A DNA stretch of 64,000 nucleotides from Leptodactylus fallax. Taxonomy: Eukaryota; Chordata; Amphibia; Anura; Leptodactylidae. Within the stretch, counting starts at the first letter, position 1, and each line of letters starts with the position of its first letter. The DNA lies in assembly GCA_947044405.1 (NCBI GenBank), contig CAMRHE010000167.1, forward strand, positions 2,029,001 to 2,093,000, read 5' to 3'. Below are positions 46,780-59,419 of this stretch, piece after piece. A program made the position numbers and the translations under genes. Under the pieces are notes generated by a model. It saw only the letters and a list, made by a program, of their open reading frames with translations. It was not told the DNA's origin and did no database searches.

Positions 46780-47035
46780 GCTTCAAGTTCCAGCTCTGCC
46801 TCTCATACACATACATGCTCAGCCAAGCGTATGTTCTAAATAAGAATATGGAGACAGCCACTGCTAGACACCTTTGGCAAGGGCTTATATTCCCAAGATG
46901 AAAAGGATCAGACATGCTGAAATCCAATCTGCCCAATCCTTTTCTCCCCTGACATATGCAGGGGAAGAGTTGGAAGTTCCCCATTCACATTAGATGGCCA
47001 AATGATCCTGCCAAAATTGGCAAGTTCAGCCAATA
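46780..47035. repeat. Dispersed repeat related to 15111-15470 and 58855-59105
   Basis: Shares GATCAGACATGCTGAAATCC (compare CGGGCATGTTGAAATCCAG at 59015), CTCAGCC and CACATTAGATGGCC. Diverged. Confidence 0.5.
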
Positions 47036-47852
47036 CACTTGTCCCCCTCCTACCACACATCAGTCTCACAAGTCTCCAGGAAGCTAAGATACAGGGTGCT
47101 GTGGCTTCCCCTTCACTTATCCCATATTTTCATATGAAACCTTGTGTCTGTGAACTTTTCATCCCGGATTATGTGATGGCGACTTATACCGTGCAGTCTT
47201 CAGAGACAGCAAACACCCAAGATTAACATTTGTAGATGCGGCAACCCAAGGAGACAGAGACGGTGATTAGATCTTGTGCCGTGTTTGTAGATTCACATCA
47301 AAGCCGCAAGGTGTTAATTTAATGAACCGCCACATTTCACTTGTCTTAAGCTCCTTCCGTTACCCTTATCCCCCAAGCTTCCAGTCTAAACCAGGAGCTT
47401 TTTACATCCTAACCTCTGTAACTTCCTCCAAAACACGCAAGGAGGTCACGCAAGATGCTTTTAACCCTTCAATGTTCTGCTCGAATCCACAATGGCCGCT
47501 CCATGCCTGACAAGGACATGTGGCATCTCAACTTTTTACCTTGGACTGAAAACACAAAGCAGATCTGACATTACAACCTCCCCAGTCACAGCCGGCTCTC
47601 ATAGGTTGTAAAACGCCTTAGGTCTTTTTTGACTCCTGGCATCTTTCCATCACCCTGAATAGCTAAGGATTTTTCCCAGACACCTTTGCATTCCTTCCCT
47701 GGTTTAGGTCCTGTCACCTCTGCCTGTGGACTTTACTTTGATCATATTGCATTAACATTTACAATGGTTATCTTTTTTTTCTCTCACTGAAGATTTTTTT
47801 GTGGGGGGAGATTGCAGACATGATTGCAATTTATGCATTACAAGTATAAGGG
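47036..47852. other. No feature recognised
   Basis: Unassigned. Confidence 0.45.
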
Positions 47853-47856
47853 TTAA

Positions 47857-48226
47857 AGGAAATTTTCAAGACTTGTTTATTGATAACCTTTCCTTAGGTT
47901 AGGTCCTCAGTTTGTGATCGGTGGGGGTCCGACACAAAGGACAGCTGGTTGCAGAGCCCATATTATTCGGGTGAGCATTGTAGTTGCTGACGACCAAGAA
48001 CTGTGTCATACATTGTATAGTGGCTGTGCTTGATATTGCACATGAAACAGGACAGAGCTGAAGGTGACGTCATCAGCACATGGAACAAGTGGCAGCTCTT
48101 GTGAGCACTGTGGTCTCTTCAGACAGCTGATCAGTGGGGATCCCGGGTGTCAGACCATATCAAAACCATGTTGATGACCTATCCTAATGATAAGTCATCA
48201 ATATATAAGTCCTGAAAAAACCCTTT
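47857..48226. mobile_element. TTAA-type MITE (diverged copy)
   Basis: TTAA at 47853-47856, then AGGAAATTTTCAAGACTTG; right end AAGTCCTGAAAAAACCCTTT. Contains GTGATCGGTGGGGGTCCGAC, a CRE octamer at 48065-48072 and GATGACCTATCCTAATGAT. Confidence 0.78.
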
Positions 48227-48228
48227 TA

Positions 48229-48415
48229 GGCCGGGGCCCCACATAGTGTAAACACCGCAAAAACACAACGTTTTACATTAGCTGTATAGTAGACGGGATT
48301 CTGGCTAATCCCATTCATACATTGAAGAAAAAAAATCCGCAGCGGAAATGCTAGGATTTCAAAAACACTCACGTTTTTGTAAATCGCAGCATGTCAATTC
48401 CACCATATTGGTATG
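48229..48415. mobile_element. MITE of the GGGGCCCCAC family (fourth copy, partial)
   Basis: Starts GGCCGGGGCCCCACATAGTG, directly after the TTAA-type element. Contains GTTTTTGTAAATCGCAGCATG. The right end is missing. Confidence 0.7.
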
Positions 48416-49856
48416 TGTTGTTCACTAGTAGACGAAACAGCGTATAAGTGTCTGAGGCAAGTAGAGGGGTGTATCAGAGATGAGTTAGGCACAACTCACT
48501 ATGACTTCACATTACATTTTACATCCATTCCTATATTCTGGGCCCTCTCACAATATCATGGGCTGTAGCACTCACATGGCTGGGAAACACTCTGCTCATC
48601 CTAAGCTTCCTGGTTCATGAAAATGCAAAAACTAAAGATTTCCCAAAACTGCCATGTATTGGTGTGTTGCAATGTAAATGCCAGGACTGTGAGCATTCTC
48701 ACCCTGCACAATATCCGTGTTCTCTGCATTGCTGCTGCAGGCAGTTTGACGTCCTGGTGACTGCTATGCTGTGGTCGCACCATCATGCAACTTGTCACAT
48801 TTCATTGAATGTCATGTATGCATCATGAATTAGCCGAACGTTATATGGGTTCAGGTGAACCATAAAAGCCAGGCGACTTGTGATGATGTGTTCAGAGATG
48901 TGTAAGAGGTATGTTATCCTATACCCTGAGGATCCATGTTTGCTCACCGGGAGTGCCATCGCTGGTACGGAGCCAGATCGGGACCTGCTTATCATACTGT
49001 GATCTGCTGAAGGTCGCCCACGCTATGCAGCTGCAGCAGTAATAAGGTCTATTGAGGACACCGAGAAGTTTATCTCTCACATCTGCTTGTAATGTGCACA
49101 CGAGGGAGGGAAAGTCTTCACTGTCATGGTGCGGAGACTGGAAGTCTTTGTGAACAATTCCTGAGTGTAAGGTGCTGCAGGTATAAAAGTGAGACTCTCC
49201 CGGGATAGGAGCAAAACCCCAATGTAGCATTCCCTTATACCAGGGAATCCTCATTGACCAGGATCCGAAAAAACAAGGCTATTGTCTTCCAAAAGCGGCG
49301 CCATACCTGTCCACAGCTTGTACCTGACATTATAGCTCAGCTCCATTGACCTGAATGTTGTTGAGCCAGAATACTGCACACAACCTGTGGACAGATGGGG
49401 CGCTGTTTTTAGAAGAAAGCAGACATGTTTTTCTAATTGTGGATGACCTCTTTAAAGGAAATGTAGAGTCACTCTGCAATTTCACTTTGTATAAATATTC
49501 TATCCTACTTTCTATAAATATATCACAATCTATATAAGTCCAATAGTAGCCTAGTCCCTGAGGTATAAGTGAAGCCATCTTCAGATATGTATGGTATGTG
49601 TTGGCACCCATCTAGGCTTAGGAGTGCCAGTGGATGGAGATGATGGTCGTCATTAAAATCTGAGGTCTAAGGCAAGCACCTCCTCCGGCTGCTGGTTTCC
49701 ATGAGCACCCTTTGTGACTACGTTTGTCTATCCAGCTTGGTTACCTGCTATACAGACCCCATGGAAGAGAAGCACCCGAGGATTTCTCACTGAAGCCTAG
49801 TAAACCACTGCCTATATAAGGGTAAAGTGCATAGTTTCCAAGGAACATCTGGGCAT
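48416..49856. other. No feature recognised
   Basis: About 1.4 kb unassigned. No open frame with a domain. Confidence 0.45.
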
Positions 49857-49860
49857 TTAA

Positions 49861-50202
49861 AGGGGACCTTTCACCACCTCCTCCCACCCCAGTTCTTTGC
49901 TTCCTTCAATAGATACCGCTCCACTGATTCTGGTGCAGTTGTGGTTTTTTCTCTAACCCGCACCATTCCCAAACAATCATTTCTCTTAGTTTCAGCACAG
50001 TTATGCTCTCTGCTGTCAGGTGGGTGGTCCCTGTTTTTCTGTTCCACTCTAGGACCACCCACCTGACAGTAGAGAGAATAATTGTGCTGAAACTAACAGC
50101 AACGATTGCTCAGGGTCGGTGAGGAGTAGAGAAAATATTCTACCTGCGATTTATTGAAGGATGTAAAGAGTTGGAGTTGGTGGAAGTGGTGAATGGTCCG
50201 CT
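49861..50202. mobile_element. Fold-back MITE, AGGGGACC family copy 2 (342 bp)
   Basis: Ends AGGGGACCTTTCACCACC and GGTGAATGGTCCGCT are inverted, flanked by TTAA at 49857-49860 and 50203-50206. Inner arms AGGTGGGTGGTCC and GGACCACCCACCT and TTAGTTTCAGCACA / TGTGCTGAAACTAA. Relative at 7914-8288. Confidence 0.9.
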
Positions 50203-50469
50203 TTAAACCACTCCTGGGAATACTCCTGAACTCACACACAACCTCCAATTTTTTGGCCAGTATTCATAAACCACACCCATAATCTAGCCAGGAAAAGTAA
50301 AACTTGCCAGTATTGTTTCTGAAAATTTAGGACAGTATTGCAGAGCTAGGACTCTCCCTGTACAAAATAACACCCTGTACCGCATAACAACCAAAAACCA
50401 TACCACTCAAGGACTAGGACGCAACCCCAGCCCTCAGCATCACAATCCAACCAGCAGGTTTAATAGATC

Positions 50470-50770
50470 ATCAGTGTTTTATAGGTAGGGTCTAATACGT
50501 GAGACCCCCCACAGATCATCTGCTTGAAAAGGCCGCAACATTTGCAGCCTCTTTACTGGATACCAAGCAGGGCATCATATATTCGCAGATCAGCCATTTT
50601 CACATGGGACTGAGCTGCTTCTGTACCATGTGACCAAGGAACGAGACCTCATCAGTAAAGGGAAGAGTGTTTGTGAGCGCCACTGCATTGTCTTCAAACA
50701 GCTGATCTGTGTAGGTGCTCGGTGTTGGTCTTCCACCAATCACATATTGATCTATCCTAAGGAAACCCCT
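50470..50770. repeat. TTAA-type MITE fragment
   Basis: Contains GAGACCCCCCACAGATCATC, CATGTGACC, CTTCAAACAGCTGATCTG and GATCTATCCTAAGGAAACCC, all features of the AGGGGTTTT family. Ends eroded. Confidence 0.65.
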
Positions 50771-51889
50771 AGTAGGGCTCACTCTCTGAATCCCTATTAG
50801 TATGTCTTATATGAAGTGTGGGAGGAGGAAGCAGGGACAGAGGGGACACACCAACTCTGTGCAGATGGCAAGGCAGCGCTTCTAACCCCTGTGCCTCAGT
50901 GCCAAATTGTCATTGTTAGATATTCTCCTTGCATTACCTTCTGTGTATTTCTCCTCTATAATCACTCGGGTGTAATAGTCATAGAGAAAACATTTAACAC
51001 TTCATTTTTATGCTTTTCCAGACAGTTGTGACACATTTACACGCCGCCGCAGAAAGCCGCACATTACTCATACGATTTCATGTAGGACATTGATAGGTGA
51101 ATAATAATCTCTCTATAAACAGCGCTGAACCTCTCGCCGCCTGCAAAGGACTTTTTGAAGTGCTGCAGTCAATGCAGAGCCCTGAATATTGTGACAGGCT
51201 TAGTACACTTTTGGGGTCACTGCCTCCCCTTTGTAGCCCTTCCTGGGGGTGCACGTTGCACCGCTTTGAAACGCCGGGTCATCAAAGCATCTTGTGTTCC
51301 GGAGGGACGTGGGTGAAGCGTGAAACACAAACAAGAGCAAACACATTAGCCAGATTTACTTTTAACTGAACCTCACGCTGACAGGAAAGATGAAACAGGA
51401 GATCTATGGCTCGGCGCTGAAGCAAAATAAAATAACACGGAGGAAGAGTGGAAGAAGACGGCGCTTTACGCTCATTTTGGCTGGAAAAGATCAAATTATG
51501 TAACTCCTCTTCCCGTGGGAAAATTCCATTGAGATTCTGCCCTCGGTAGTGGTTAGTTTATTAAACAATTTTTGGGGAGTCATTTAGGCCGTCTTGTAAC
51601 TACTTGACAGCCTGTCAGGGCCGCGCACGCTTCCATCTAACTAATTAGACAGGAAGGTATAGGAAGCGCAGATTCGCCATCTGTTACGTTTTACGTCCAG
51701 ACGCTGAGAGCGGCGCATCAACCATTATATAGGGATGGTATACAATGATTAAAAAACTAGTTCACACAGGCCCATCAGGTAATGCAGTTTTTAGGACAAT
51801 TGTTGCGGCATTTATTGATTTCAATGACAGTAAAGTACTTTACCTCTTACTTTCTCCGTGGTTATTTTTTGGATAAACCATGATCACAT
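50771..51889. other. Unassigned, repeat-poor
   Basis: About 700 bp at 51010-51720 have no visible repeat and include an AT-rich homeodomain-type core (CTAACTAATTAGACAGG). Candidate conserved non-coding DNA; no exon recognised. Confidence 0.35.
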
Positions 51890-52205
51890 GATCAGAACCA
51901 GCACCCTGTCCTAAAGTTGCTCCACCTCCTCCCTCTTCTCCCATGTTCACTGCTAGTTACTTATACTGTGGGGGCTGGCAGAACTGATCATTATAATATT
52001 ACATACAGCCCCCATAGTATAAGTAACTAGCATTGAACATGGGACAGGAGGAAAGAGGCAGAGCGACTATGGCGGCCGGGTGCTGGCGCCAATCTAATGA
52101 CCTGGGATTGGAGCCAGTCTGGAAACGGGTGGTTCTATCCCAAAAAGATCTACAGAAAAAGTAAGTGGTGATGAATCCCTGGAGAATCCCCTTGAGAAAC
52201 ATTCC
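51890..52205. repeat. Fold-back repeat with central hairpin
   Basis: AGTTACTTATACTGTGGGGG and CCCCCATAGTATAAGTAACT are inverted copies 30-40 bp apart. The outer CCATGTTCACTGCTAG pairs with CTAGCATTGAACATGG. Confidence 0.8.
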
Positions 52206-54372
52206 CAAGAACCAATTAGTTTTCTATAAAAGTAGATGGTGAAGACACATATCGTTCAGCCATTCCTGTATGGGCAACTCTCCATGCTCTGGGATCCTGC
52301 TGGGCTTGTGCTCAGACTTATCAGCCAATCTGAGAAGTATGAACTTCGGCAAAAAGTAAGAGGAAGAAAGAGTGTAATATCCTAGCCACCTGCTGACCCT
52401 TTAACCTGATGGTGTAGTGTAGTCGTGTCAGAAGAAAGACCACCAGATGCTCTTATATACCAGAACCAAACTTTATTAATATTGCAAGAAGGCAAAACAA
52501 GTGATCGACACACCCGGTAAAGCAGACTTTAGTAAATAATTTTAGTCACCAGGAGCTGACGCCGGGTTCACATTAACATTGGTTTATTTGTTGTTCTGGT
52601 CTGGTCCTACCTGCAGGATAGGATGGATAGGCGGACCGCTACAGCTGCAGTCACATATGGAGCCCTACAGACCCCATTAACTATAATAAGATCGAATATC
52701 CATTTTTTTAAAACTGAAACCATTGGACCAAAAAGTTGGATCCAAACAGAGATTCCAACTTAGATGAGAACGTGACATACACATGCCGACTCCTGTTCCC
52801 ATAGACAATGCACCCTACCACCCTTATAGACTAGGCCTCTGGCGTAGCCATGTGTTACCCGCTGCTATTTCTGGGTCATACCATGGAGGTTCCAAGTAAC
52901 GCACATAGTACAACAGTTAGGCACAACCACTTTCCACATACACTTTGCAGAATACACATTGTATCAGCTGTGGTAGACAGCATATCAGATCATTGGATAA
53001 CAAATGAGCATAACGTTGATGCTATATACCTCTTTAGAGGGGTTGCCACCCTGTCTTGGCCAGGGATGCTACCACCGAAGGTTATCCTTCCCCTCCTTAC
53101 AATGGCAGCAGATTCTGAGACACAATTTTATGGGATTTTCACATCGTAGACATATATGGCATATCCATAGGAGGTATGGTAGATGTGGACCCACCTCTGG
53201 GACCCACACATACCCCTGAATGGGGTCCCCAAACCACTGTACCACCTGGTCTGGCAGCTACTTGATGCATGCAAGCAGAGAATGAATGTGGAGATGGTCA
53301 TGCATGTATACAGCTATTTCTATTCACTATAGTAATCCTGTAAACAGCCATAAATACCCTTTAAGACTACCGCAGACTCCATTAGGCAGTAGTGCAGTGT
53401 AATTCATGGTGTAGGGGTGGAGGAGCAACTTTGGGCTATAATGGGACAAAAAGTTGATTTCAGACTACCAGAGACTCCAATGGTCATTGATCGGTCTTAT
53501 GTCCTACCCTTATAATTGATCGAGGACCCTGGCAATACTTTGTGACTCCTAAGAAGAGAGAAGAATCTGAGGACTGCGGCTCGCTCCTTCTGGCCCCACA
53601 TTGGTACTTGGGGGTTGATAATGGAGACCACGTTGCTTTAGTAAAGTCTGTCCTGGGGGTTGGTATTCTGGAATATTTTGGGTGCACCTCTAATGAGTGA
53701 TGATAGGCGCCGTGCAGCTCTCTATATCAGTACCGATGAGTCTATAACCACATGTTTGTTAGCTTGTTTACTTCCTCCATCCATCTGCCGCCGCCTTGTT
53801 TTTCACTGCTGTCTATCTATAAAGACCTTGCTTCAATCCTATTTTTACCGTATTAACCTGCGTCAATAGCGACTTTCTCTTTTTTCCACTCGAAGGTAAA
53901 CAGAGACTGAAGAGAGCCGCTCTGTTCTGCAGAAGTCAATGATCTCGCTGCACCCTCCATGTGTTGACGGAAATTCCAGCCTGCGTGCAGGTGATTAACC
54001 CCTGGTGGGAAGGATGTCTATGCGACCAATGACGTGTTCAATGGCCAGAGGGAGGACACGTGTCTAAAAGGGAGTCCATGCACGCAAAAGTCAGAAAGGA
54101 GCAAAAGATGATAAATAGGAAATGCTTTATTTCTTAGTTTTTGTTACATTAGAGCAGCGGCTACCTCGTGTTCATAGCTTACAGTATTACAGATGTGTTA
54201 TTATTACAGCTGGGGTATTGTTACAATTGTACATAATCCTCTGTGAGGTTGCACATCAGCAGCACAAATCTCTCTCCTCTCCTGATAGTTTGCTGCAATG
54301 TATCAGTGCTTCTACTGTAGCATAAAACCTAGACCTATACATTTGTAGCAGACCTTAGCGGCACTGCAAGTA
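52206..54372. other. Mostly unassigned
   Basis: 52560-52760 begins GCCGGGTTCACATTAACATT and resembles the head of a GTTCACA-type MITE. The rest is unassigned; no exon recognised. Confidence 0.4.
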
Positions 54373-54550
54373 TTAGGGCCCATTCACACGGTGGAATTTT
54401 GAGGTGATAAATTCTGGTTCTGCCTCCCATTATTTTCAATGGGAAGCAGAGATTTAGCAGGACGCTGAATCTGCTGTATCTTACTGTGGATTCACGGGTG
54501 ATTCTGTCACAGAGTCTGCAGTGCGAGTCACTCTGCTGGTTAGGCCCATA
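54373..54550. repeat. Eroded MITE with CCCATTCACACGG start
   Basis: Begins GGGCCCATTCACACGGTGG and contains CTGCCTCCCATTATTTTCAATGGGAAGCAG, an imperfect palindrome, here split in description as CTGCCTCCC facing GGGAAGCAG. Confidence 0.5.
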
Positions 54551-54599
54551 CAACTTGGGATGGTCAGCAGGTGAAAGTCAAAGCGGTAGAAACGGATGA

Positions 54600-54885
54600 G
54601 GAAGCAAGTGCCGTGTCCTGTTTATTGTTTGTCAGGCACAGCGCCATACGTTTGGTAGTGGCTGTTCCAGGTATTACAGCGCACAGCAGCTAAGTCACAT
54701 TTAAGTGAACGTGACTGAGCTGTAATACCAGCCACAACCACTACTAAAAGTATGGCGCTATGCCTGCTAAACAATGAAGTGGTAGCACTGTGGCCCCTTT
54801 GGCGGGAGTGTAGAGAGTCAGACCCCCACAGATCTGATATTGATGACCTATGATAGGAATAGGCCATCAATGGTACAGTACCGTT
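54600..54885. repeat. TTAA-type MITE fragment with internal palindrome
   Basis: CGCCATACGTTTGGTAGTGG and CCACTACTAAAAGTATGGCG are inverted copies. Ends with GATGACCTATGATAGGAATA. Related to 60770-61090. Confidence 0.65.
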
Positions 54886-56190
54886 AACACTTCATTTACA
54901 TAAAACAGGACAATCCCTATATGTATGAAACTTTTTTTTTTTTTTCACTGAACCCTCCAGGGATTATAGGACATACACGTAGGTTTGGGGCCTGGTGCTT
55001 TTATACCGCCATAGAATTCTGTACAATGGTGACGTAGACTTATTAACCCTCTGTAGCAGAACGTTCCCCTTTTTAAAGGTTTTAAGTGTTTTATCTATGA
55101 TGTCTATGGTGAAAAGATCTTGTCACTTTAATCTTCATTATCTTCAAGTGTTTGCCGCCATAAGCCACCATGCATTGAGGACTTCAGAGGTGAGCCAAGC
55201 TGTGGACCCTCCATAAAGCATTGGAGCAGGCTTATCTCAATGCAATTCCTATTGTCAGACACATGATTGATGGTCCCCTCAGTGTAGGGACTATATCGGA
55301 TAATAAGAAATTGTCCTCCTTTTCTTCTACTCTTCCAGTGTGAAGGAATCTGCCCATGGACAATAGGATGTTCTCCGCACAGTAGAGTCCTCCAGCTCGG
55401 CCATTCAGGTCTCCCATTGTTTGTGGTACAGGATGAGGGTTAGTGGAGTGGGGGCAATTGTAGTGTAGGCTCAACAACAGCCTCCGAGCCTCAGGGCTCT
55501 GACCCATGCAGGGTGCAATTTGCTGAAATTAGTCATCTGTATCCCGAGGTCGCTCTTCCTAGAAAACACCTTACTGTGCAGGAACAACAGGCCCTTTCAG
55601 CTCCGTCAAACCTTTGTGTCCCTCTGTGGCTCTTCGCTCAGCATGGGCCCAGCTAATGTAGCCCTCGTCTGTCTCCTGAATGATGGCTGCCATTACCAGA
55701 GTGGGGAGGCTCCATGTCAGGGCTTTCCTCACTTCTCAAATCATTAGCCTTAAAAACTGCTGAAGTGAAAAGAATCAGAAGCTGGAGAAAGCGTAGGTTG
55801 GCAGTTTCCACCTGCAGGGACGACGTCGCCCTCCCCCTTACCATCCCACACTGATCGCCGCCATAATGGCTATGTAGGGTCTTCTAATGGGATGTATAAT
55901 AGAACATTAAGTCCTGGCAATGCCCTTGTATAGATCACCTTTGGGACCAAAGCCACTGTCCACCACAGCAGAAATCATCATCATCATCACGTGTCTCACT
56001 CGCCCCTACTGTTGCGAGAGCTTCCATGTTGTCATAGTGGAGCCTATGTGTGTGTACACTGCTCTACACTAGTCTGGATATTCACAAACTGGTGGACACA
56101 GAATTTATTTACTTAGGAGTTCATGAAGTTTTCTGCGTGAAATTCTGCAAGTCTTAAAAGCTACTAAATTTAATCATAAAATCTCCAAAG
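54886..56190. other. No feature recognised
   Basis: Unassigned; a poly-T run at 54931. Confidence 0.45.
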
Positions 56191-56191
56191 A

Positions 56192-57845
56192 CATCCTGCT
56201 GCTGACCTATGTATCTAAACCTGTTGTGTGTGATACTGTCTGCTGAGCTGTGTATCTAACCCTGTAATGTGTGATACTGTCTGCTGAGCTGTGTATCTAA
56301 TCCTATCGTGTGATACTGTCTGCTGAGCTGTGTATCTAACCCTGTAATGTGTGATACTGTCTGCTGAGCTGTGTATCTAACCCTGTAATGTGTGATACTG
56401 TCTGCTGAGCTGTGTATCTAACCCTGTAATGTGTGATACTGTCTACTGAGCTGTGTATCTAATCCTGTAATGTGTGATACTGTCTCCTGAGCTGTGTATC
56501 TAACCCTATCATGTGTGATACTGCCTACTGAGCTCTGTATCTAATCCTATCATGTGTGATACTGTCTGCTGAGCTGTGTATCTAATCCTATCATGTGTGA
56601 TACTGTCTGCTGAGCTGTGTATCTAACCCTATCATGTGTGATACTGCCTGCTGAGCTCTGTATCTAATCCTATCATGTGTGATACTGTCTGCTGAGCTGT
56701 GTATCTAATCCTATCATGTGTGATACTGTCTGCTGAGCTGTGTATCTAACCCTATCATGTGTGATACTTCCTACTGAGCTCTGTATCTAATCCTATCATG
56801 TGTGATACTGTCTACTGAGCTGTGTATCTAATCCTATCATGTGTGATACTGTCTGCTGAGCTGTGTATCTAACCCTGTAATGTGTGATACTGTCTGCTGA
56901 GCTGTGTATCTAACCCTGTAATGTGTGATACTGCCTGCTGAGCTGTGTATCTAATCCTATCATGTGTGATACTGCCTGCTGAGCTGTGTATCTAACCCTG
57001 TAATGTGTGATACTGCCTGCTGAGCTGTGTATCTAATCATATCATGTGTGATACTGTCTGCTGAGCTGTGTATCTAACCCTGTAATGTGTGATACTGTCT
57101 GCTGAGCTGTGTATCTAACCCTGTAATGTGTGATACTGCCTGCTGAGCTGTGTATCTAATCCTATCATGTGTGATACTGTCTGCTGAGCTGCGTATCTAA
57201 TCCTGTCATGTGTGACACTGTCTTCTGAGCTGTGTATCTAACCCTATCATGTGTGATACTGCCTGCTGATCTGTGTATCTAATCCTATCATGTGTGATAC
57301 TGTCTGCCGAGCTGTGTGTCTAATCCTGTCATGTGTGATACTATCTTCTGAGCTGTGTATCTAACCCTATCATGTGTGATACTGCCTGCTAAGCTGTGTA
57401 TCTAATCCTATCATGTGTGATACTGTCTGCTGAGCTGTGTATCTAATCCTATCATGTGTGATACTGTCTGCTGAGGTGGTGTATCTAATCCTATCTTGAG
57501 TGGTATGGTCTGCTACACTGTGTATCTAAGCATATAGGTGTGTGATACTTTCAGCTGAGCTGTGTACTTAATTCTATCTTGTGATACTGTCTGCTGAGCA
57601 GTGTATCTAATCCTGTCATGTGTGATACTGTCTCATGAGCTACTGTATATAATTACTATCTTATGTACCATTTATTTAGGTCTCTCATGTGAGCTACTGT
57701 TACCTGGTGTATCTAATCCCTTCATGTGTGATACTGTCAAACGAGGTGCTGTGTCTAATTCTATCACATGTGATTCTGTTCTTCTGATTCATTTATCTAA
57801 GCCTACCAGTATAAAACTGCTGCTGAGCCTGCATATCTAAGCCTT
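56192..57845 (+). repeat. 41-bp minisatellite array (~1.6 kb)
   Basis: About 35 to 40 units of the type CTGCTGAGCTGTGTATCTAA, then TCCTATCATGTGTGATACTG, then T. Around 56500-56870 the variants CCTATCATG...AGCTCTGTA recur every third unit, a local 123-bp higher-order period. Units decay after about 57500. Reverse-oriented relatives at 32318-32525. Confidence 0.95.
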
Positions 57846-58639
57846 AAATGCCTGAATGGAGCACCTCGCCCCCCCCCAGGTAATCTATAAAACCCCTTTA
57901 AATTAATATTATTCTGTATCCATCAATAGTAGGTTCGGCTACATTCTTACAACTTGCAGTTTTCTGCACAGCGCCCCTAGTGGCCAGTAATTTTACATCT
58001 GTATCGATGATAATACAAGTCCGCCTGTTACATTGTATCTTTATGGAGTTGTTATTATTCCTGTTTATTCCGCTCTCTTAGATTGACTCAACTCTATTTC
58101 TGGGAAATAGCGATAACAGCTTGTCCTGTTTTTACCACCGGTGTATCTCAGAATCTCCGCCCATGCTGGCACCTACAGACGGGATGTTTACTGTTCCTTC
58201 AGTCTCTGCCGGTACAAGCGTGGTTAACATGTAACTGTGCCTATGAACTCTTGTAAAAGTAGTGATAAGTCAGGTTATCCAGGTCAGTGCGGAGATAACC
58301 CCGGGCGTTATCTGATTGGCCAGACCTTACCTCCGGCAATTTTAGTTTATATAGAATGTGATAAGGAATATCTCCCCCCCCCCCCAATATTATCTTCTGC
58401 ACAAAAGTCTATCTTTACACAGCTTGCCAATGGGATCTGAAGGGGCTCAGACCCGCGACCTTACAGATGTCAGGACATATTTACTAAGCGTAAGTCAACA
58501 CGATACAAAATCCATGCTGGAATACACGAGATTGTACAAATGTCATCCCGGCCTACAGAAATTTTTTGCACAGATATCGACCTGTTGATTGTAAAATCTA
58601 CAGCATATTAAATCCTTCTGCAGATGTCTATGGTGGAAT
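57846..58639. other. No feature recognised
   Basis: Unassigned; a C-run at 58373-58385. Confidence 0.45.
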
Positions 58640-58740
58640 TATTGTTTTTGTGATTGGGGGGTCTCAGTGGTCGGACCCCCACTGATCAGAAATTTATCCT
58701 AAGGATAGGGAAAAAATATTTTTGCAATATAACTCCTTTA
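58640..58740. repeat. TTAA-type MITE fragment
   Basis: GGTCGGACCCCCACTGATCAG, TTATCCTAAGGATAGG and AACTCCTTTAAG mark one end of the AGGGGTTTT family. Confidence 0.6.
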
Positions 58741-58854
58741 AGTGTAGGCAGAGTAAAATCCATGGTGATCCTGCACGTTCGGGTTGTATCAAAAAGACTA
58801 CCCATGTCCATATACCCTAATAGCCTGGTGGTCGTAGTAGAGGCCGTCCCCCAC

Positions 58855-59105
58855 TTGAGGTCTTCTTTGTGCCAAGATGGATATACACATTAGATAGCTG
58901 TTGGGTGAACAGTCATATGACATATATCTCTCCCAATACCTCCATGCACATGCACACTCAGCTCAGTGAGCATCTGTCATATTCCTTTGGTTTGTTGCAT
59001 GAGAACAAAGGATCGGGCATGTTGAAATCCAGATGCCTGCTTATTATCACCAACATCTGCCATTGGGGGAGAGTCAGGAGGCCCCCATACACGAGATGGT
59101 TGGTC
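58855..59105. repeat. Dispersed repeat related to 15111-15470
   Basis: TTAGATAGCTGTTGGGTGAAC, then CTCCATGCACATGCACACTC, AACAAAGGATCGGGCATG and a final CATACACGAGATGGTTGG. Confidence 0.6.
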
Positions 59106-59129
59106 ACCGACAGGTTTTCTGGGAATTAT

Positions 59130-59415
59130 ACCATATATTGATGACTTATCCTTAGAATAGGTCATCATTATGTGATCGGTGGGGTCTGGCACCCCCTACT
59201 AGTCATCTGTTTGACACTGCAGTGTTCACAAGCGCTGATACCTTTTCCCTGTCCTGGTGACTCTGCAACACCAATTATGGCCCCTACCATATGAATGGCG
59301 CTGGAATTCAGTGAAGAGGCCACAGAACTTATTTGAATGCTGCAACCTCTTCAACTAGCTGATCTGAGGTGGTCCTGGGCGTTGGATCTCCACCAATCAC
59401 ATATCGGAAAACCCC
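59130..59415. mobile_element. TTAA-type MITE (diverged copy)
   Basis: GATGACTTATCCTTAGAATA, GTGATCGGTGGGGTCTGGC, CTTCAACTAGCTGATCTGAG and the right end ATCGGAAAACCCCTTTAA. Directly followed by the next repeat. Confidence 0.75.
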
Positions 59416-59419
59416 TTTA

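Noticed and set aside
56192..57845. Regular repeats that might be read as a CRISPR array
   Set aside because: Units are contiguous with no unique spacers, and the host is a vertebrate. It is a minisatellite. The same holds for 63190-63727 and 35436-36982.
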